Source: a virus
DNA length: 21,521 nucleotides
Virus record (IMG/VR): IMGVR_UViG_3300022934_000235
Coordinates: 1 to 21,521 of that record
Direction: 5' to 3' (one strand)
The position numbers and the translations under genes are program-made. Under the pieces are notes generated by a model. That model was given only the letters and a program-made list of their open reading frames with translations, was not told the DNA's origin and ran no database searches. This document shows, in pieces, positions 1 to 5,236 of the stretch. How positions within the stretch are numbered: the stretch's first letter is position 1; the number at the start of each line of letters is the position of its first letter.

Positions 1-159
1 GAAGACGTAAAGCAGCAACAGGCAAGAACGGAATACCTGGAACGTCTTTACCAAGCAGACCTGCGATATATGCGGGAACACCCCTTTCATGGACGCTTCT
101 GCGGTCTATACGAGCTGTATAAAAACCATGGAACGTATGGCCGAACACAGAATCCCTGA
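1..159 (+). CDS. C-terminal end of an unidentified protein (5' truncated)
   Basis: Frame 1 is open from the first base to a TGA at 157-159, giving the last 52 residues of a protein whose start is outside the window. The visible part is rich in Tyr, Arg, Gln and charged residues (for example RTEYLERLYQADLRYMREH) and ends in a Gly/Tyr-rich tail. I recognise no family. It overlaps the beginning of the next rightward gene, as is common in compact phage early regions. A chance open stretch of this length is possible, so confidence is moderate. Confidence 0.45.
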   Translation, partial: EDVKQQQARTEYLERLYQADLRYMREHPFHGRFCGLYELYKNHGTYGRTQNP

Positions 160-301
160 ACCCGTCATTACCAATACAGATGACGGCATGGTGCGTATAT
201 CAGTTGGCGATGAATTTGGCTGGGTAAGCTCACACCATCTAGTCCCACCAAAAGTCAATCAGCTAACGCAAACATGGCTAATGAAGCACAAGCCAAGCTG
301 A
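128..301 (+). CDS. small hypothetical phage protein
   Basis: A 57-residue reading from ATG 128; in-frame ATGs also exist at 89 (70 residues) and 137. I prefer 128 because it shortens the overlap with the upstream partial gene, but no Shine-Dalgarno sequence decides the start. The sequence PEPVITNTDDGMVRISVGDE followed by FGWVSSHHLVPP looks like a small beta-rich fold. No family recognised. Its 3' end overlaps the nuclease gene by 28 nt, suggesting co-transcription with it. Confidence 0.5.
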   Translation: MERMAEHRIPEPVITNTDDGMVRISVGDEFGWVSSHHLVPPKVNQLTQTWLMKHKPS

Positions 302-1080
302 GTAAGTTACGAAAAAGTGCCCTGGTTCGTGATGACTCTGGAACCGATTTCAACTGGCGCGTTTATCGGGACAACACTGGCGGCGTGTTTCATAGCGTCA
401 CCCACATACTGGGCGCTACGGCACCGGATCACCAAAAGCAAGCACTGGAACGTTGGCTGGCTCGTCCAGGTAGCGAACAAGATCGGGAAACCGCTGCAAC
501 ACGAGGCACCCTTGCCCACAACCACGCCGAATACATCCTCAAAACCGGCGCACAACTAGCCCGCAAAGCAGCCAACAAACGCAACGTCTGGAAAACCCAT
601 TCAGACGGCTTGGAACGTTGCCCTGGATCGATTACCGCTTGGGGTATTGAAAGAGCCATTCAAGGTGCTCCTAGAGTCCCCTGGAGCGCAGCAGGCTATG
701 CAAGAGGACTACGCGGCTGGATCGGTAAGAACGTAACCGCCATTCATGCCGTCGAATTTTCCATTCACCATTCAGCCGGTTTTGCTGGTACGTGCGATGC
801 CCTGCTGGACATTCAAGGCAAGGGACCAATGCTTATCGACTGGAAAACCAGTCAACGCGAAAGAAGCGAAGAGATGCTTACCAACTACATCGACCAATTA
901 GGCGCATACAGTTTGGGTCTCAAGAGTCTCACAGGCATAAAGGCGGCTGGAGCGTATGTGGTGGTGGCACGTAGAACTGGAGCCCCGCAGCTACGAGAAC
1001 TAAGTGAACTCGAATTGCGAGGCGCAGAATCTAGATTCCTGGAACGTTGTGAGGTGTACTTCGACGGCCTGGCTGCTTAA
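274..1080 (+). CDS. RecB/Cas4-like PD-(D/E)XK nuclease
   Basis: A 268-residue protein with the signature of the PD-(D/E)XK nuclease superfamily, RecB-like branch. Visible parts in order: helix motif RGTLAHNHAE with His82 and Glu86; GTCDA with the metal-binding Asp175; IDWKTS with Asp189 and Lys191; and a QLGAY motif at 208-212 typical of RecB-type domains. Such phage enzymes usually act as exonucleases in recombination or host DNA degradation, or in genome processing; the specific role is inference. The gene starts inside the end of the previous small gene and ends 2 bp from the convergent gene at 1083, with no visible terminator between them. Assignment to the fold is confident; the substrate is not known. 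Confidence 0.82.
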   Translation: MANEAQAKLSKLRKSALVRDDSGTDFNWRVYRDNTGGVFHSVTHILGATAPDHQKQALERWLARPGSEQDRETAATRGTLAHNHAEYILKTGAQLARKAANKRNVWKTHSDGLERCPGSITAWGIERAIQGAPRVPWSAAGYARGLRGWIGKNVTAIHAVEFSIHHSAGFAGTCDALLDIQGKGPMLIDWKTSQRERSEEMLTNYIDQLGAYSLGLKSLTGIKAAGAYVVVARRTGAPQLRELSELELRGAESRFLERCEVYFDGLAA

Positions 1081-1082
1081 CT

Positions 1083-1466
1083 TTATTTTTTCGGCAGTGG
1101 CCCAAAGCCTTCAAGGCGCTTTAAGGCGGCTGGATCGCCTTCTTTAGCCTTACCTAAAAAAGCCTTTCTCAAGTCCCAATACTGCTCTTTATTCAGCCAA
1201 ACAGTTACGCCATTTTCTGAGAAGTAGTAAGGGAATTCGCGGGAAGGCGGCTTTAGTTTGGAAAGCCGCAACCTAGGAATAAAGGAGGTGGTTCGTTTGT
1301 GTACTTCTGGGGCGTGCTTATTAAAAGCTTGGATTTTCTTTTTAATATGGAGTAATCGGTAATAACGGGGAGTTGTGTCCCAACCTAGTTCTTCAAGTAA
1401 ATCCAGCTCCCAGTTGATTGAGTCAATCAAGAGAGGGTAATCATCAACTTTGAGATCAAAAGACAT
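1083..1466 (-). CDS. hypothetical protein
   Basis: A 127-residue leftward protein, last gene of the first leftward block. The N-terminal half is acidic and helical (SFDLKVDDYPLLIDSINWEL); the middle is basic (HKRTTSFIPRLRLSKLKPPS); the C-terminal part YWDLRKAFLGKAKEGDPAAL is again helical. No membrane segment or signal peptide. I do not recognise the family. The 50 bp before its ATG contain repeated TCTCAG units (about 1499-1513 on the + strand), which could be a local control site. It converges on the nuclease gene. Confidence 0.65.
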   Translation of the reverse strand: MSFDLKVDDYPLLIDSINWELDLLEELGWDTTPRYYRLLHIKKKIQAFNKHAPEVHKRTTSFIPRLRLSKLKPPSREFPYYFSENGVTVWLNKEQYWDLRKAFLGKAKEGDPAALKRLEGFGPLPKK

Positions 1467-1515
1467 GGTTTTGGGTGGTTCGTGTGTTTAGTGTTGGGTC
1501 TCAGGAGTCTCAGCC

Positions 1516-1884
1516 TCAGACGTAACCGTTGTTGGCTGATCCCTGGATCGTTAGCGCATAGCCTTGCCATTTTTTAGCTTTGTCGATCGCACCGACAAGC
1601 TTTGTCATGGCTGGTACGTCACCATTAGCGGCTGCGATGTTGAACTGGTGCTGAAGCATCCCGAGAACGCCAATCAGGTCGGGCTCTGAGGTTTCCTCAG
1701 TGCTTGGTCCGTCATCGGATGCGTCGATGGTGGCTTGCACTTTGGCGATGTCTGAATAAGCAGTGGAACGACTCAGGCCAAAGCGGGCGCTGACCATGGT
1801 CGCCACTGTTGAGTGGCTAGCACCAGTCTCCAGCCATCCACGGATGACGGAGTGACGCTGCTCGATCTCCTGGGACGTTGCCAT
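1516..1884 (-). CDS. helix-turn-helix protein, possibly small-terminase-like or regulatory
   Basis: A 122-residue protein. Residues about 12-48 resemble a helix-turn-helix: a first helix around VIRGWLETGASHSTVATMV, then ARFGLSRSTAYSDIAKVQ as turn and recognition helix. This pattern resembles the N-terminal DNA-binding domain of small terminase subunits and of other phage DNA-binding proteins. The C-terminal half (LIGVLGMLQHQFNIAAANGD, then a Lys-rich helix) could be an oligomerisation part. The ATG overlaps the stop codon of the upstream gene (TAATG on the - strand), indicating translational coupling. Because a better terS candidate sits beside terL, I favour a regulatory or accessory DNA-binding role. 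Confidence 0.68.
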   Translation of the reverse strand: MATSQEIEQRHSVIRGWLETGASHSTVATMVSARFGLSRSTAYSDIAKVQATIDASDDGPSTEETSEPDLIGVLGMLQHQFNIAAANGDVPAMTKLVGAIDKAKKWQGYALTIQGSANNGYV

Positions 1885-2114
1885 TAGTTGGCTGCGGTGG
1901 ATTTGATGCCGCAGAGATCAACCACAAGTTGCTTGTAAATCTCGCGGGCGTTTTCGCCTAAGTCTTTGGGGTCTGCCAGTGCAGGACTGGGACGGAAGCG
2001 CATCCTTTCAAGTTGCGCAAATTTTGCGTAAATGCTGCTGCCCATGCCGCCGTGCCAAAGCATGGCGAACATGAAGTGAGCCTCGCAAATGTCGAAGCGG
2101 TCGAAGTGTGCCAT
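1884..2114 (-). CDS. conserved small phage protein (function unknown)
   Basis: A 76-residue protein, first gene of the left leftward block. It has the pattern FDICEAHFMFAMLWHGGMGS, then FRPSPALADPKDL and ENAREIYKQL. I associate this layout with a widespread small family in phages of many bacteria that has no assigned function; that is recall, not a search. It is coupled by a 1-base overlap to the HTH gene downstream. Its start faces the divergent control region at 2115-2256. No Shine-Dalgarno sequence is visible. Confidence 0.7.
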   Translation of the reverse strand: MAHFDRFDICEAHFMFAMLWHGGMGSSIYAKFAQLERMRFRPSPALADPKDLGENAREIYKQLVVDLCGIKSTAAN

Positions 2115-2165
2115 GAGGATGGTGGCTGACTCGTTTCTACCCTATCACAACAGAACAGGAAAAAC

Positions 2166-2198
2166 CGGAATTCTCGGACAAGTCGGAATTCTCGGACA
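2166..2198. repeat. two tandem 15-bp repeats, candidate operator
   Basis: CGGAATTCTCGGACA occurs at 2166-2180 and again, identically, at 2184-2198. The period is 18 bp, so both copies are offset by nearly two helical turns on almost the same DNA face. Each copy centres on the palindrome GAATTC. They lie directly upstream of the -35 hexamer of the rightward promoter and between two divergent genes, which suits a regulator controlling one or both directions. The regulator is not identified. Confidence 0.65.
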
Positions 2199-2202
2199 CC
2201 GC

Positions 2203-2231
2203 TTGACAACTGCCTGGAACGTGGGTCATAT
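2203..2231 (+). promoter_or_regulatory. sigma70-type promoter for the 2257 gene
   Basis: TTGACA (2203-2208) is followed after 17 bp by TCATAT (2226-2231). This is a consensus -35 with an acceptable -10. Transcription would start near 2238, giving a leader of about 20 nt before ATG 2257. The spacer contains one copy of the TGGAACG heptamer (2215-2221), and another copy follows the -10 (2235-2241). Confidence 0.6.
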
Positions 2232-2256
2232 TGGTGGAACGCCACACCTACAGGCT

Positions 2257-2742
2257 ATGACAACAGAAACACAGGCCAACCACGCCGAAGCCAACGCTAA
2301 CGGCCATGCTCAGACCATTGAAGCCCTCTATGAGCTGTCTTGCTGGGATTTTCGCACTGGTGAGCTTCCGCAGGCTTTGACTGGTGCGGCTGCCGATTTG
2401 CTCAGCGATATTGGCTGGGACGCTGAAACCGGCACGCCAGACAGCCTGCAGGAGGCAGTCACTCAATACGCTCAGGAGATGCCGCTTAGCGTAACGGTGC
2501 GTTCTGATTGGCACTTCCCCGGTGAATCTGACGAACCCGCAGAGTTTCAGATTCAGATGTCCTGGGGCGGCCCTTCCTGCCGCATCATTGGCGTGCTGGA
2601 TCGTGGGTCGGTTGCTTGGCAGTCAGGCTGTCGTCCAGTCATGCAACATCAGGACTGGTTCAAGCCGTGGACTGAAATAAGCTATGACATCAACACCGAT
2701 GCTTTGCTCTGGTTCTGTGAGCAGTTCTACTACGGGGAATAA
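2257..2742 (+). CDS. conserved acidic phage protein (function unknown)
   Basis: A 161-residue acidic protein, the only rightward gene between two leftward blocks. The frame stays open upstream to 2089, but that extension would run across the promoter and tandem repeat, so I choose ATG 2257. The N-terminus is Ala/Asn-rich and probably flexible. The C-terminal half contains VRSDWHFPGESDEPAEFQIQ, a GGPSCRIIG motif, then QDWFKPWTE and a final LLWFCEQFYYGE. I recall this C-terminal pattern from a widespread family in phages and mobile elements with no firm function. It has its own promoter and operator-like repeats, so it is probably expressed independently, perhaps early. A counter-defence or host-takeover role is only speculation. 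Confidence 0.78.
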   Translation: MTTETQANHAEANANGHAQTIEALYELSCWDFRTGELPQALTGAAADLLSDIGWDAETGTPDSLQEAVTQYAQEMPLSVTVRSDWHFPGESDEPAEFQIQMSWGGPSCRIIGVLDRGSVAWQSGCRPVMQHQDWFKPWTEISYDINTDALLWFCEQFYYGE

Positions 2743-2760
2743 AAAGCCCCCGTAGGGGCT
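2741..2760 (-). terminator. intrinsic terminator of the second leftward operon
   Basis: On the - strand AGCCCC-TACG-GGGGCT (2760 down to 2745) is followed by a run of five T (to 2741) and then ATT. The stem begins at the last base pair of the stop codon region of the 2760 gene and overlaps the end of the facing 2257-2742 gene. The loop TACG closed by C-G is a stable UNCG-type tetraloop. Confidence 0.82.
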
Positions 2761-2966
2761 CAGGCGTCTGGGTGGATCGTTAGCTTGAGTTCCGCCAGTT
2801 GTCTGCCGGTTGAGGCATAAGGGCGGATCCAGTCACCAGTCAGCCGCCAGCAGTGAAAATCTGCTGACCAGTAAAGGCAGTCAGGATCCTTACCCACTGC
2901 CCTTAGCTGCGCTGGCGTTACGGGTGGAACGTATGGGTTCCGGTAGTTGTGCTTGTACTCAGTCAT
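2760..2966 (-). CDS. small hypothetical protein, last gene of leftward operon
   Basis: A 68-residue reading from ATG at 2966. The frame is open further upstream to 3029, but that extension would be encoded across the terminator hairpin at 2981-3003, so the shorter form is preferred. The protein starts MTEYKHNYRNPYVPPVTPAQ and contains DPDCLYWSADFHCWRLTGDW, with many aromatics, one Cys pair and no obvious catalytic motif. It lies beyond an internal terminator, so it is made by read-through or from a promoter I could not identify. Family not recognised. Confidence 0.6.
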   Translation of the reverse strand: MTEYKHNYRNPYVPPVTPAQLRAVGKDPDCLYWSADFHCWRLTGDWIRPYASTGRQLAELKLTIHPDA

Positions 2967-2980
2967 TGATTTTGCAGGTG

Positions 2981-3003
2981 AAAAAGGGAGCCCCGAAGGG
3001 CTC
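2981..3003 (-). terminator. internal intrinsic terminator in leftward operon
   Basis: On the - strand GAGCCC-TTCG-GGGCTC (3003 down to 2988) is followed by CCTTTTT (to 2981). The C(UUCG)G tetraloop and T-run are classical. The stem overlaps the TGA stop codon (3002-3004) of the 3002-3217 gene, the same arrangement as the terminator at 2741-2760. Confidence 0.8.
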
Positions 3004-3217
3004 ATAAGTTGGCATAACGGGGATGACACGGCTCATCGGGATAGAGAAATTCCATTCCGATGATTTCTGCCTCCTTGACGCAGATCCCTAAGACAGCCTT
3101 GCGGCGTGCTAGGACTTCCCTGCGGCTGTCCTCGTGCCACAACGTCCTAAGAAGGTCGTCGCAACGTTCGAGGTCAGCAACGCAGACAGCGATTTTTTGC
3201 TGGGGCGTTAATGTCAT
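3002..3217 (-). CDS. small hypothetical protein
   Basis: A 71-residue protein beginning MTLTPQQKIAVCVADLERCD. The first 50 residues look like two amphipathic helices rich in Arg, Asp, Glu and Leu. The last 20 contain Pro, Tyr, Cys and His (FLYPDEPCHPRYANL). The start has the best ribosome binding site of this block: AGGAG about 6 nt upstream, inside the end of the preceding gene. The genes overlap by 4 bp (ATGA), so they are translationally coupled. Family not recognised. Confidence 0.7.
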   Translation of the reverse strand: MTLTPQQKIAVCVADLERCDDLLRTLWHEDSRREVLARRKAVLGICVKEAEIIGMEFLYPDEPCHPRYANL

Positions 3218-3447
3218 GCCAACTCCTGAATCATTTCATCCAGCTCGGGGTAATTAACAAAAACGTTGTTAAAGTACACGCCGTCAGGAGTTTGAGGAAG
3301 AATGATCCCGTCAGTGATATAAGTGAGAAACTCAGCGTAATCACTGCAACCGCATCCGATTGAATACAGGTTGAAATCATTCTGGATCCAGAGAGCAACA
3401 TTCCAGGTCTCGTAATTAGACCAGCCGTTGTAAGTTTCAGCAACCAT
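3214..3447 (-). CDS. NGW-NYETWNVALW family small protein
   Basis: A 77-residue protein whose N-terminal part has YNGWSNYETWNVALWIQNDF. I recall this signature from a common small phage/bacterial family without known function. The remainder is acidic and aromatic, with a GCGCSDYAEF stretch that supplies two Cys residues. The ATG lies after a stable intercistronic hairpin (3469-3491) and a pyrimidine-rich leader, without a Shine-Dalgarno sequence. It overlaps the next gene by 4 bp. Family membership is fairly clear from the motif; function is unknown. Confidence 0.75.
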   Translation of the reverse strand: MVAETYNGWSNYETWNVALWIQNDFNLYSIGCGCSDYAEFLTYITDGIILPQTPDGVYFNNVFVNYPELDEMIQELA

Positions 3448-3468
3448 GATTTAAAAGAAGAAAGTGTT

Positions 3469-3491
3469 AGCCAGGATGTGAAGTCCTGGCT
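3469..3491 (-). promoter_or_regulatory. intercistronic hairpin
   Basis: A perfect 8-bp inverted repeat, AGCCAGGA (3469-3476) and TCCTGGCT (3484-3491), has a 7-nt loop. It lies between the stop of the 3499-3702 gene and the start of the 3214-3447 gene. On the - strand it is followed by AACACTTTCTTCTTTT, which is pyrimidine-rich but not a clean T-run. It is therefore either a weak terminator/attenuator or an mRNA stabilising or processing element. Confidence 0.55.
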
Positions 3492-3498
3492 CGTTTGA

Positions 3499-3702
3499 TT
3501 AAGAGATGCGCGACGTTATCCATGTATGGATGTTGTCAGCAACTTCTTCACATTCAGCATCAGAGCGAAACTCTGATTCCATCCTGACGATGACGCAAAG
3601 GGACTCATACAGTTCCTCATCATCGAAAGTACCGGCGGATACCCGCTCCTGTACTTGAGGAAGTACGGAGCGGATAACTGCGGCTTGAGAGATGTCAGCC
3701 AT
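3499..3702 (-). CDS. small acidic hypothetical protein
   Basis: A 67-residue, strongly acidic protein (MADISQAAVIRSVLPQVQER, then a Glu/Asp-rich middle and NIHTWITSRIS at the end). It is predicted to be all helical. No catalytic motif seen. It follows the 3705-3872 gene by only 2 nt and precedes an intercistronic hairpin, so it belongs to the same leftward operon. The acidity would suit a nucleic-acid mimic or an inhibitor protein, but nothing in the sequence demonstrates that. Confidence 0.65.
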   Translation of the reverse strand: MADISQAAVIRSVLPQVQERVSAGTFDDEELYESLCVIVRMESEFRSDAECEEVADNIHTWITSRIS

Positions 3703-3704
3703 GT

Positions 3705-3872
3705 TCAGAGGAAACTAGGGAGTTCAGGAGCCAAGCCTTGAGCTTTGTAGCGGTGGAGCGGATCAACCCGTTGCATGATTGCCGCGAGTCGTTCCGCCTC
3801 ATGCTTAGCCAGTGGCCGCAGGGATCCCCTTACGGGGACCCAGCCACTAGTGATGCCCTGGTATTGGGTCAC
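3705..3872 (-). CDS. small basic hypothetical protein (GTG start)
   Basis: On the - strand a GTG at 3872 opens a 55-residue frame ending in TGA at 3705-3707. The product begins MTQYQGITSGWVPVRGSLRP and continues with a helical, charged middle (KHEAERLAAIMQ) and a Pro-rich end. It fills the 173-nt gap between the neighbouring leftward genes almost exactly: 8 nt from the upstream stop and 2 nt from the downstream start. That fit is the main argument that it is real. The DNA also contains a strong hairpin near the 5' end (GGTCCCC/GGGGATC, about 3815-3835). Family not recognised. Confidence 0.5.
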   Translation of the reverse strand: MTQYQGITSGWVPVRGSLRPLAKHEAERLAAIMQRVDPLHRYKAQGLAPELPSFL

Positions 3873-3880
3873 TATGTGTC

Positions 3881-4165
3881 TCACTTTGCAGTCTCCTCGC
3901 TCTTTGGGGAGAGCTTGGTGATTGCTTCAGTGAGAGACTCCTGCATCCTGCGTAGTGCCTTGAGTATCTCGCCGCGTTCGCTCTCATCGTGAGAGCAGGC
4001 GTGAATATCAAGCCACCAACGCAACTCCTTAGCAACTTGTACACGGGATAGACCCGTAACCGTTACGTTATCGCGCGAAACAGTATCAGTGACGCTTAGG
4101 CCATGGCTTGATAGGCTCAGGCTGGCGTTGCTGACGTCATGCGAGATCGTGTGAGTCGTTTTCAT
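3881..4165 (-). CDS. hypothetical protein, first gene of second leftward operon
   Basis: A 94-residue reading from ATG 4165 (MKTTHTISHDVSNASLSLSS). The frame is open upstream to 4249, but that extension would run through the structured leader region, so the shorter form is preferred. The N-terminal half is Ser/Thr/Val-rich and probably beta-stranded. The C-terminal half (residues about 42-94) is helical with HDESERGEILKALRRMQESL. No Shine-Dalgarno sequence lies before the ATG. It is the first gene after the promoter at 4584-4613, so it is probably the first translated product of the operon. Family not recognised. Confidence 0.62.
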   Translation of the reverse strand: MKTTHTISHDVSNASLSLSSHGLSVTDTVSRDNVTVTGLSRVQVAKELRWWLDIHACSHDESERGEILKALRRMQESLTEAITKLSPKSEETAK

Positions 4166-4195
4166 GATTGAGTAGAGATCAGAATGAACTAGGTT

Positions 4196-4318
4196 GAGAG
4201 GTAAGCGAAGCGCTACGGCGACTTGATGCCCGCAGTCCGGAAGTTTCACCAGCGCAGCCTGAAGGCATCGGTGGATCGACTCCCATCAGCAGGAGTCGCC
4301 GTAGCGGCTCCGCCTCTC
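4196..4318 (-). promoter_or_regulatory. strongly structured leader element or small inverted-repeat element
   Basis: Nested inverted repeats are visible. GAGAGG (4196-4201) pairs with CCTCTC (4313-4318). A perfect 13-bp arm CGCTACGGCGACT (4211-4223) pairs with AGTCGCCGTAGCG (4294-4306). GATGCC (4225-4230) pairs with GGCATC (4264-4269). The right arm can alternatively pair locally: CGACTCC (4277-4283) with GGAGTCG (4292-4298), or GGAG... with ...CTCC at 4292-4311. If transcribed leftward it lies in the 5' leader of the operon, ending about 30 nt before ATG 4165. It could be an attenuator-like RNA switch, a small RNA, or a MITE-like element with imperfect terminal repeats. The transcribed strand is an inference from the promoter. 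Confidence 0.55.
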
Positions 4319-4427
4319 CCTATGCGGTTTTCAAGGTGCGCCGAAGGTGAGCTGGTTTGCTTCGCTTCGGTACCCCAATTGTAATACAGAAGCCCGCTGC
4401 TGTGAACCTCCAAACCCCCTTTGTTGT

Positions 4428-4445
4428 GCCAATTTAATCATTGGC
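4428..4445. repeat. inverted repeat, operator-like
   Basis: GCCAAT (4428-4433) and ATTGGC (4440-4445) are perfect inverted copies around a 6-bp AT-rich centre, giving an 18-bp operator-like palindrome. A looser pair CTGACC/GGTCAG (4450-4455 and 4487-4492) lies next to it. Both are in the gene-free control region between the divergent operons. Which protein binds is unknown. Confidence 0.4.
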
Positions 4446-4572
4446 TAAACTGACCAGTCATGCGCGACTTATCAGCCTGGCTTATGGGTCAGGTAGGGGT
4501 GCAGTTGCGATTGATTCTCAATAGCAGCAAGGTGGGGGGAACCTACTGAAACATCATCAAAAATCACTAGTG

Positions 4573-4597
4573 TACTACCCTATATTATACTGTAGTA
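4573..4597. promoter_or_regulatory. inverted repeat flanking the leftward -10, candidate repressor operator
   Basis: TACTAC (4573-4578) and GTAGTA (4592-4597) are inverted copies separated by 13 bp that contain the leftward -10 hexamer. A dimeric repressor binding here would block the promoter directly. Confidence 0.5.
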
Positions 4598-4613
4598 GGC
4601 GGGCAGGGGTCAA
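4584..4613 (-). promoter_or_regulatory. leftward sigma70-type promoter for operon 4165-2760
   Basis: On the - strand TTGACC (4613 to 4608) is followed after 18 bp by a perfect TATAAT (4589 to 4584). The start would lie near 4577, so the first gene at 4165 would have a leader of about 410 nt containing the structured segment 4196-4318. I see no other comparable promoter closer to the first gene. Confidence 0.6.
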
Positions 4614-4614
4614 G

Positions 4615-4643
4615 TTTGCCTGGGACGTAAACCGCTAGGCAAA
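4615..4643. repeat. 7-bp inverted repeat upstream of terS
   Basis: TTTGCCT (4615-4621) and AGGCAAA (4637-4643) are perfect inverted copies with a 15-bp centre. It lies between the leftward promoter and terS. It may be an operator or part of the packaging (cos/pac) region; there is no T-run on either side that would make it an intrinsic terminator. Confidence 0.4.
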
Positions 4644-4661
4644 AATAATACAAGTGCGCTA

Positions 4662-4690
4662 GTTTTCACTCAAGTTGATAAAGTGAAAAC
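4662..4690. promoter_or_regulatory. perfect 9-bp inverted repeat directly before terS
   Basis: GTTTTCACT (4662-4670) and AGTGAAAAC (4682-4690) are perfect inverted copies with an 11-bp spacer. The right arm ends 3 bp before ATG 4694. As DNA it would suit a dimeric regulator or the small terminase binding its own packaging site. As RNA it would hide the translation start of terS. Confidence 0.6.
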
Positions 4691-4693
4691 GGA

Positions 4694-5236
4694 ATGCAAC
4701 AAATTATGGCGGAAGACACCGCTAATAAATACGACAGCGGCTTTGAAGACGAAGCAGAAAAGCAGGATGAAATAAAAAGGCAGCGACCATTCGGCCCAAA
4801 AAGCACCAAAGAAGCCCAACAAGCCCGCATCCAACGCCTCTACAAACGCCAACTCGAAGGTTTACCCGTCCGCCAACTCGTACTAGAACACGCCGCCAAA
4901 GAACAAATCGGCATCGCCACTGCCTGGCGCGACTGGAAAGGCGTCTACGAACTCGTTGCCGAAGATTTCGAGCGCGAACGCACCAAAATGGCAGGCCGCA
5001 TCTTCATGCAACGCCAACGCCTTTTCAATGCCGCCATGAAACGCGGCCAAATGCAAACCGCCGCCAACGTCCTCGACTCCCTGGCACGTCAAGTCGGCTG
5101 CGATATGCCCGAACAGACCAGCTCCCTGCCCGAAATCCGCGTCACCGTCGAACCACCCAACGAAATTGCTGGATCGGACGCCGCCCAACTACCCCAAGCC
5201 GAAATTATCGACGTAGAAAATGAGCACAACGATTGA
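4694..5236 (+). CDS. terS: terminase small subunit
   Basis: A 180-residue protein directly upstream of, and overlapping by 17 bp, the large terminase gene. Residues about 5-40 are charged and probably disordered. Residues about 38-75 (RIQRLYKRQLEGLPVRQLVL, then EQIGIATAWRDWKGV) look like a helix-turn-helix DNA-binding domain. The centre (FERERTKMAGRIFMQRQRLF onward) is a long helical oligomerisation region. The tail is acidic, ending near the terL start. Such subunits form rings that recognise the packaging site and load the large subunit. ATG 4694 and ATG 4706 (MAEDTANKYD) are both possible starts; the inverted repeat at 4662-4690 sits immediately before. Identification rests mainly on position and the HTH pattern. 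Confidence 0.78.
   Translation: MQQIMAEDTANKYDSGFEDEAEKQDEIKRQRPFGPKSTKEAQQARIQRLYKRQLEGLPVRQLVLEHAAKEQIGIATAWRDWKGVYELVAEDFERERTKMAGRIFMQRQRLFNAAMKRGQMQTAANVLDSLARQVGCDMPEQTSSLPEIRVTVEPPNEIAGSDAAQLPQAEIIDVENEHND

Noticed and set aside
1581-1592. HIP1-like cyanobacterial octamer GCGATCGC
   Set aside because: Only partial matches such as TCGATCGC are present; HIP1 enrichment is not a feature here and does not support or exclude a cyanobacterial host.
2089-2256. N-terminal extension of the 2257-2742 gene from ATG 2089
   Set aside because: It would be translated across the tandem repeat and promoter and into the divergent gene's start; residues look random, whereas the sequence from ATG 2257 is coherent.
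3815-3835. Strong GC-rich hairpin as a terminator
   Set aside because: No T-run follows on either strand and it lies inside the small gene at 3705-3872; kept only as a note there.
4250-4693. tRNA, CRISPR array or integrase attachment site in the gene-free region
   Set aside because: I found no cloverleaf or TTCGA-type arm, no regular repeat-spacer pattern, and no integrase or tRNA fragment nearby; only inverted repeats are supported.
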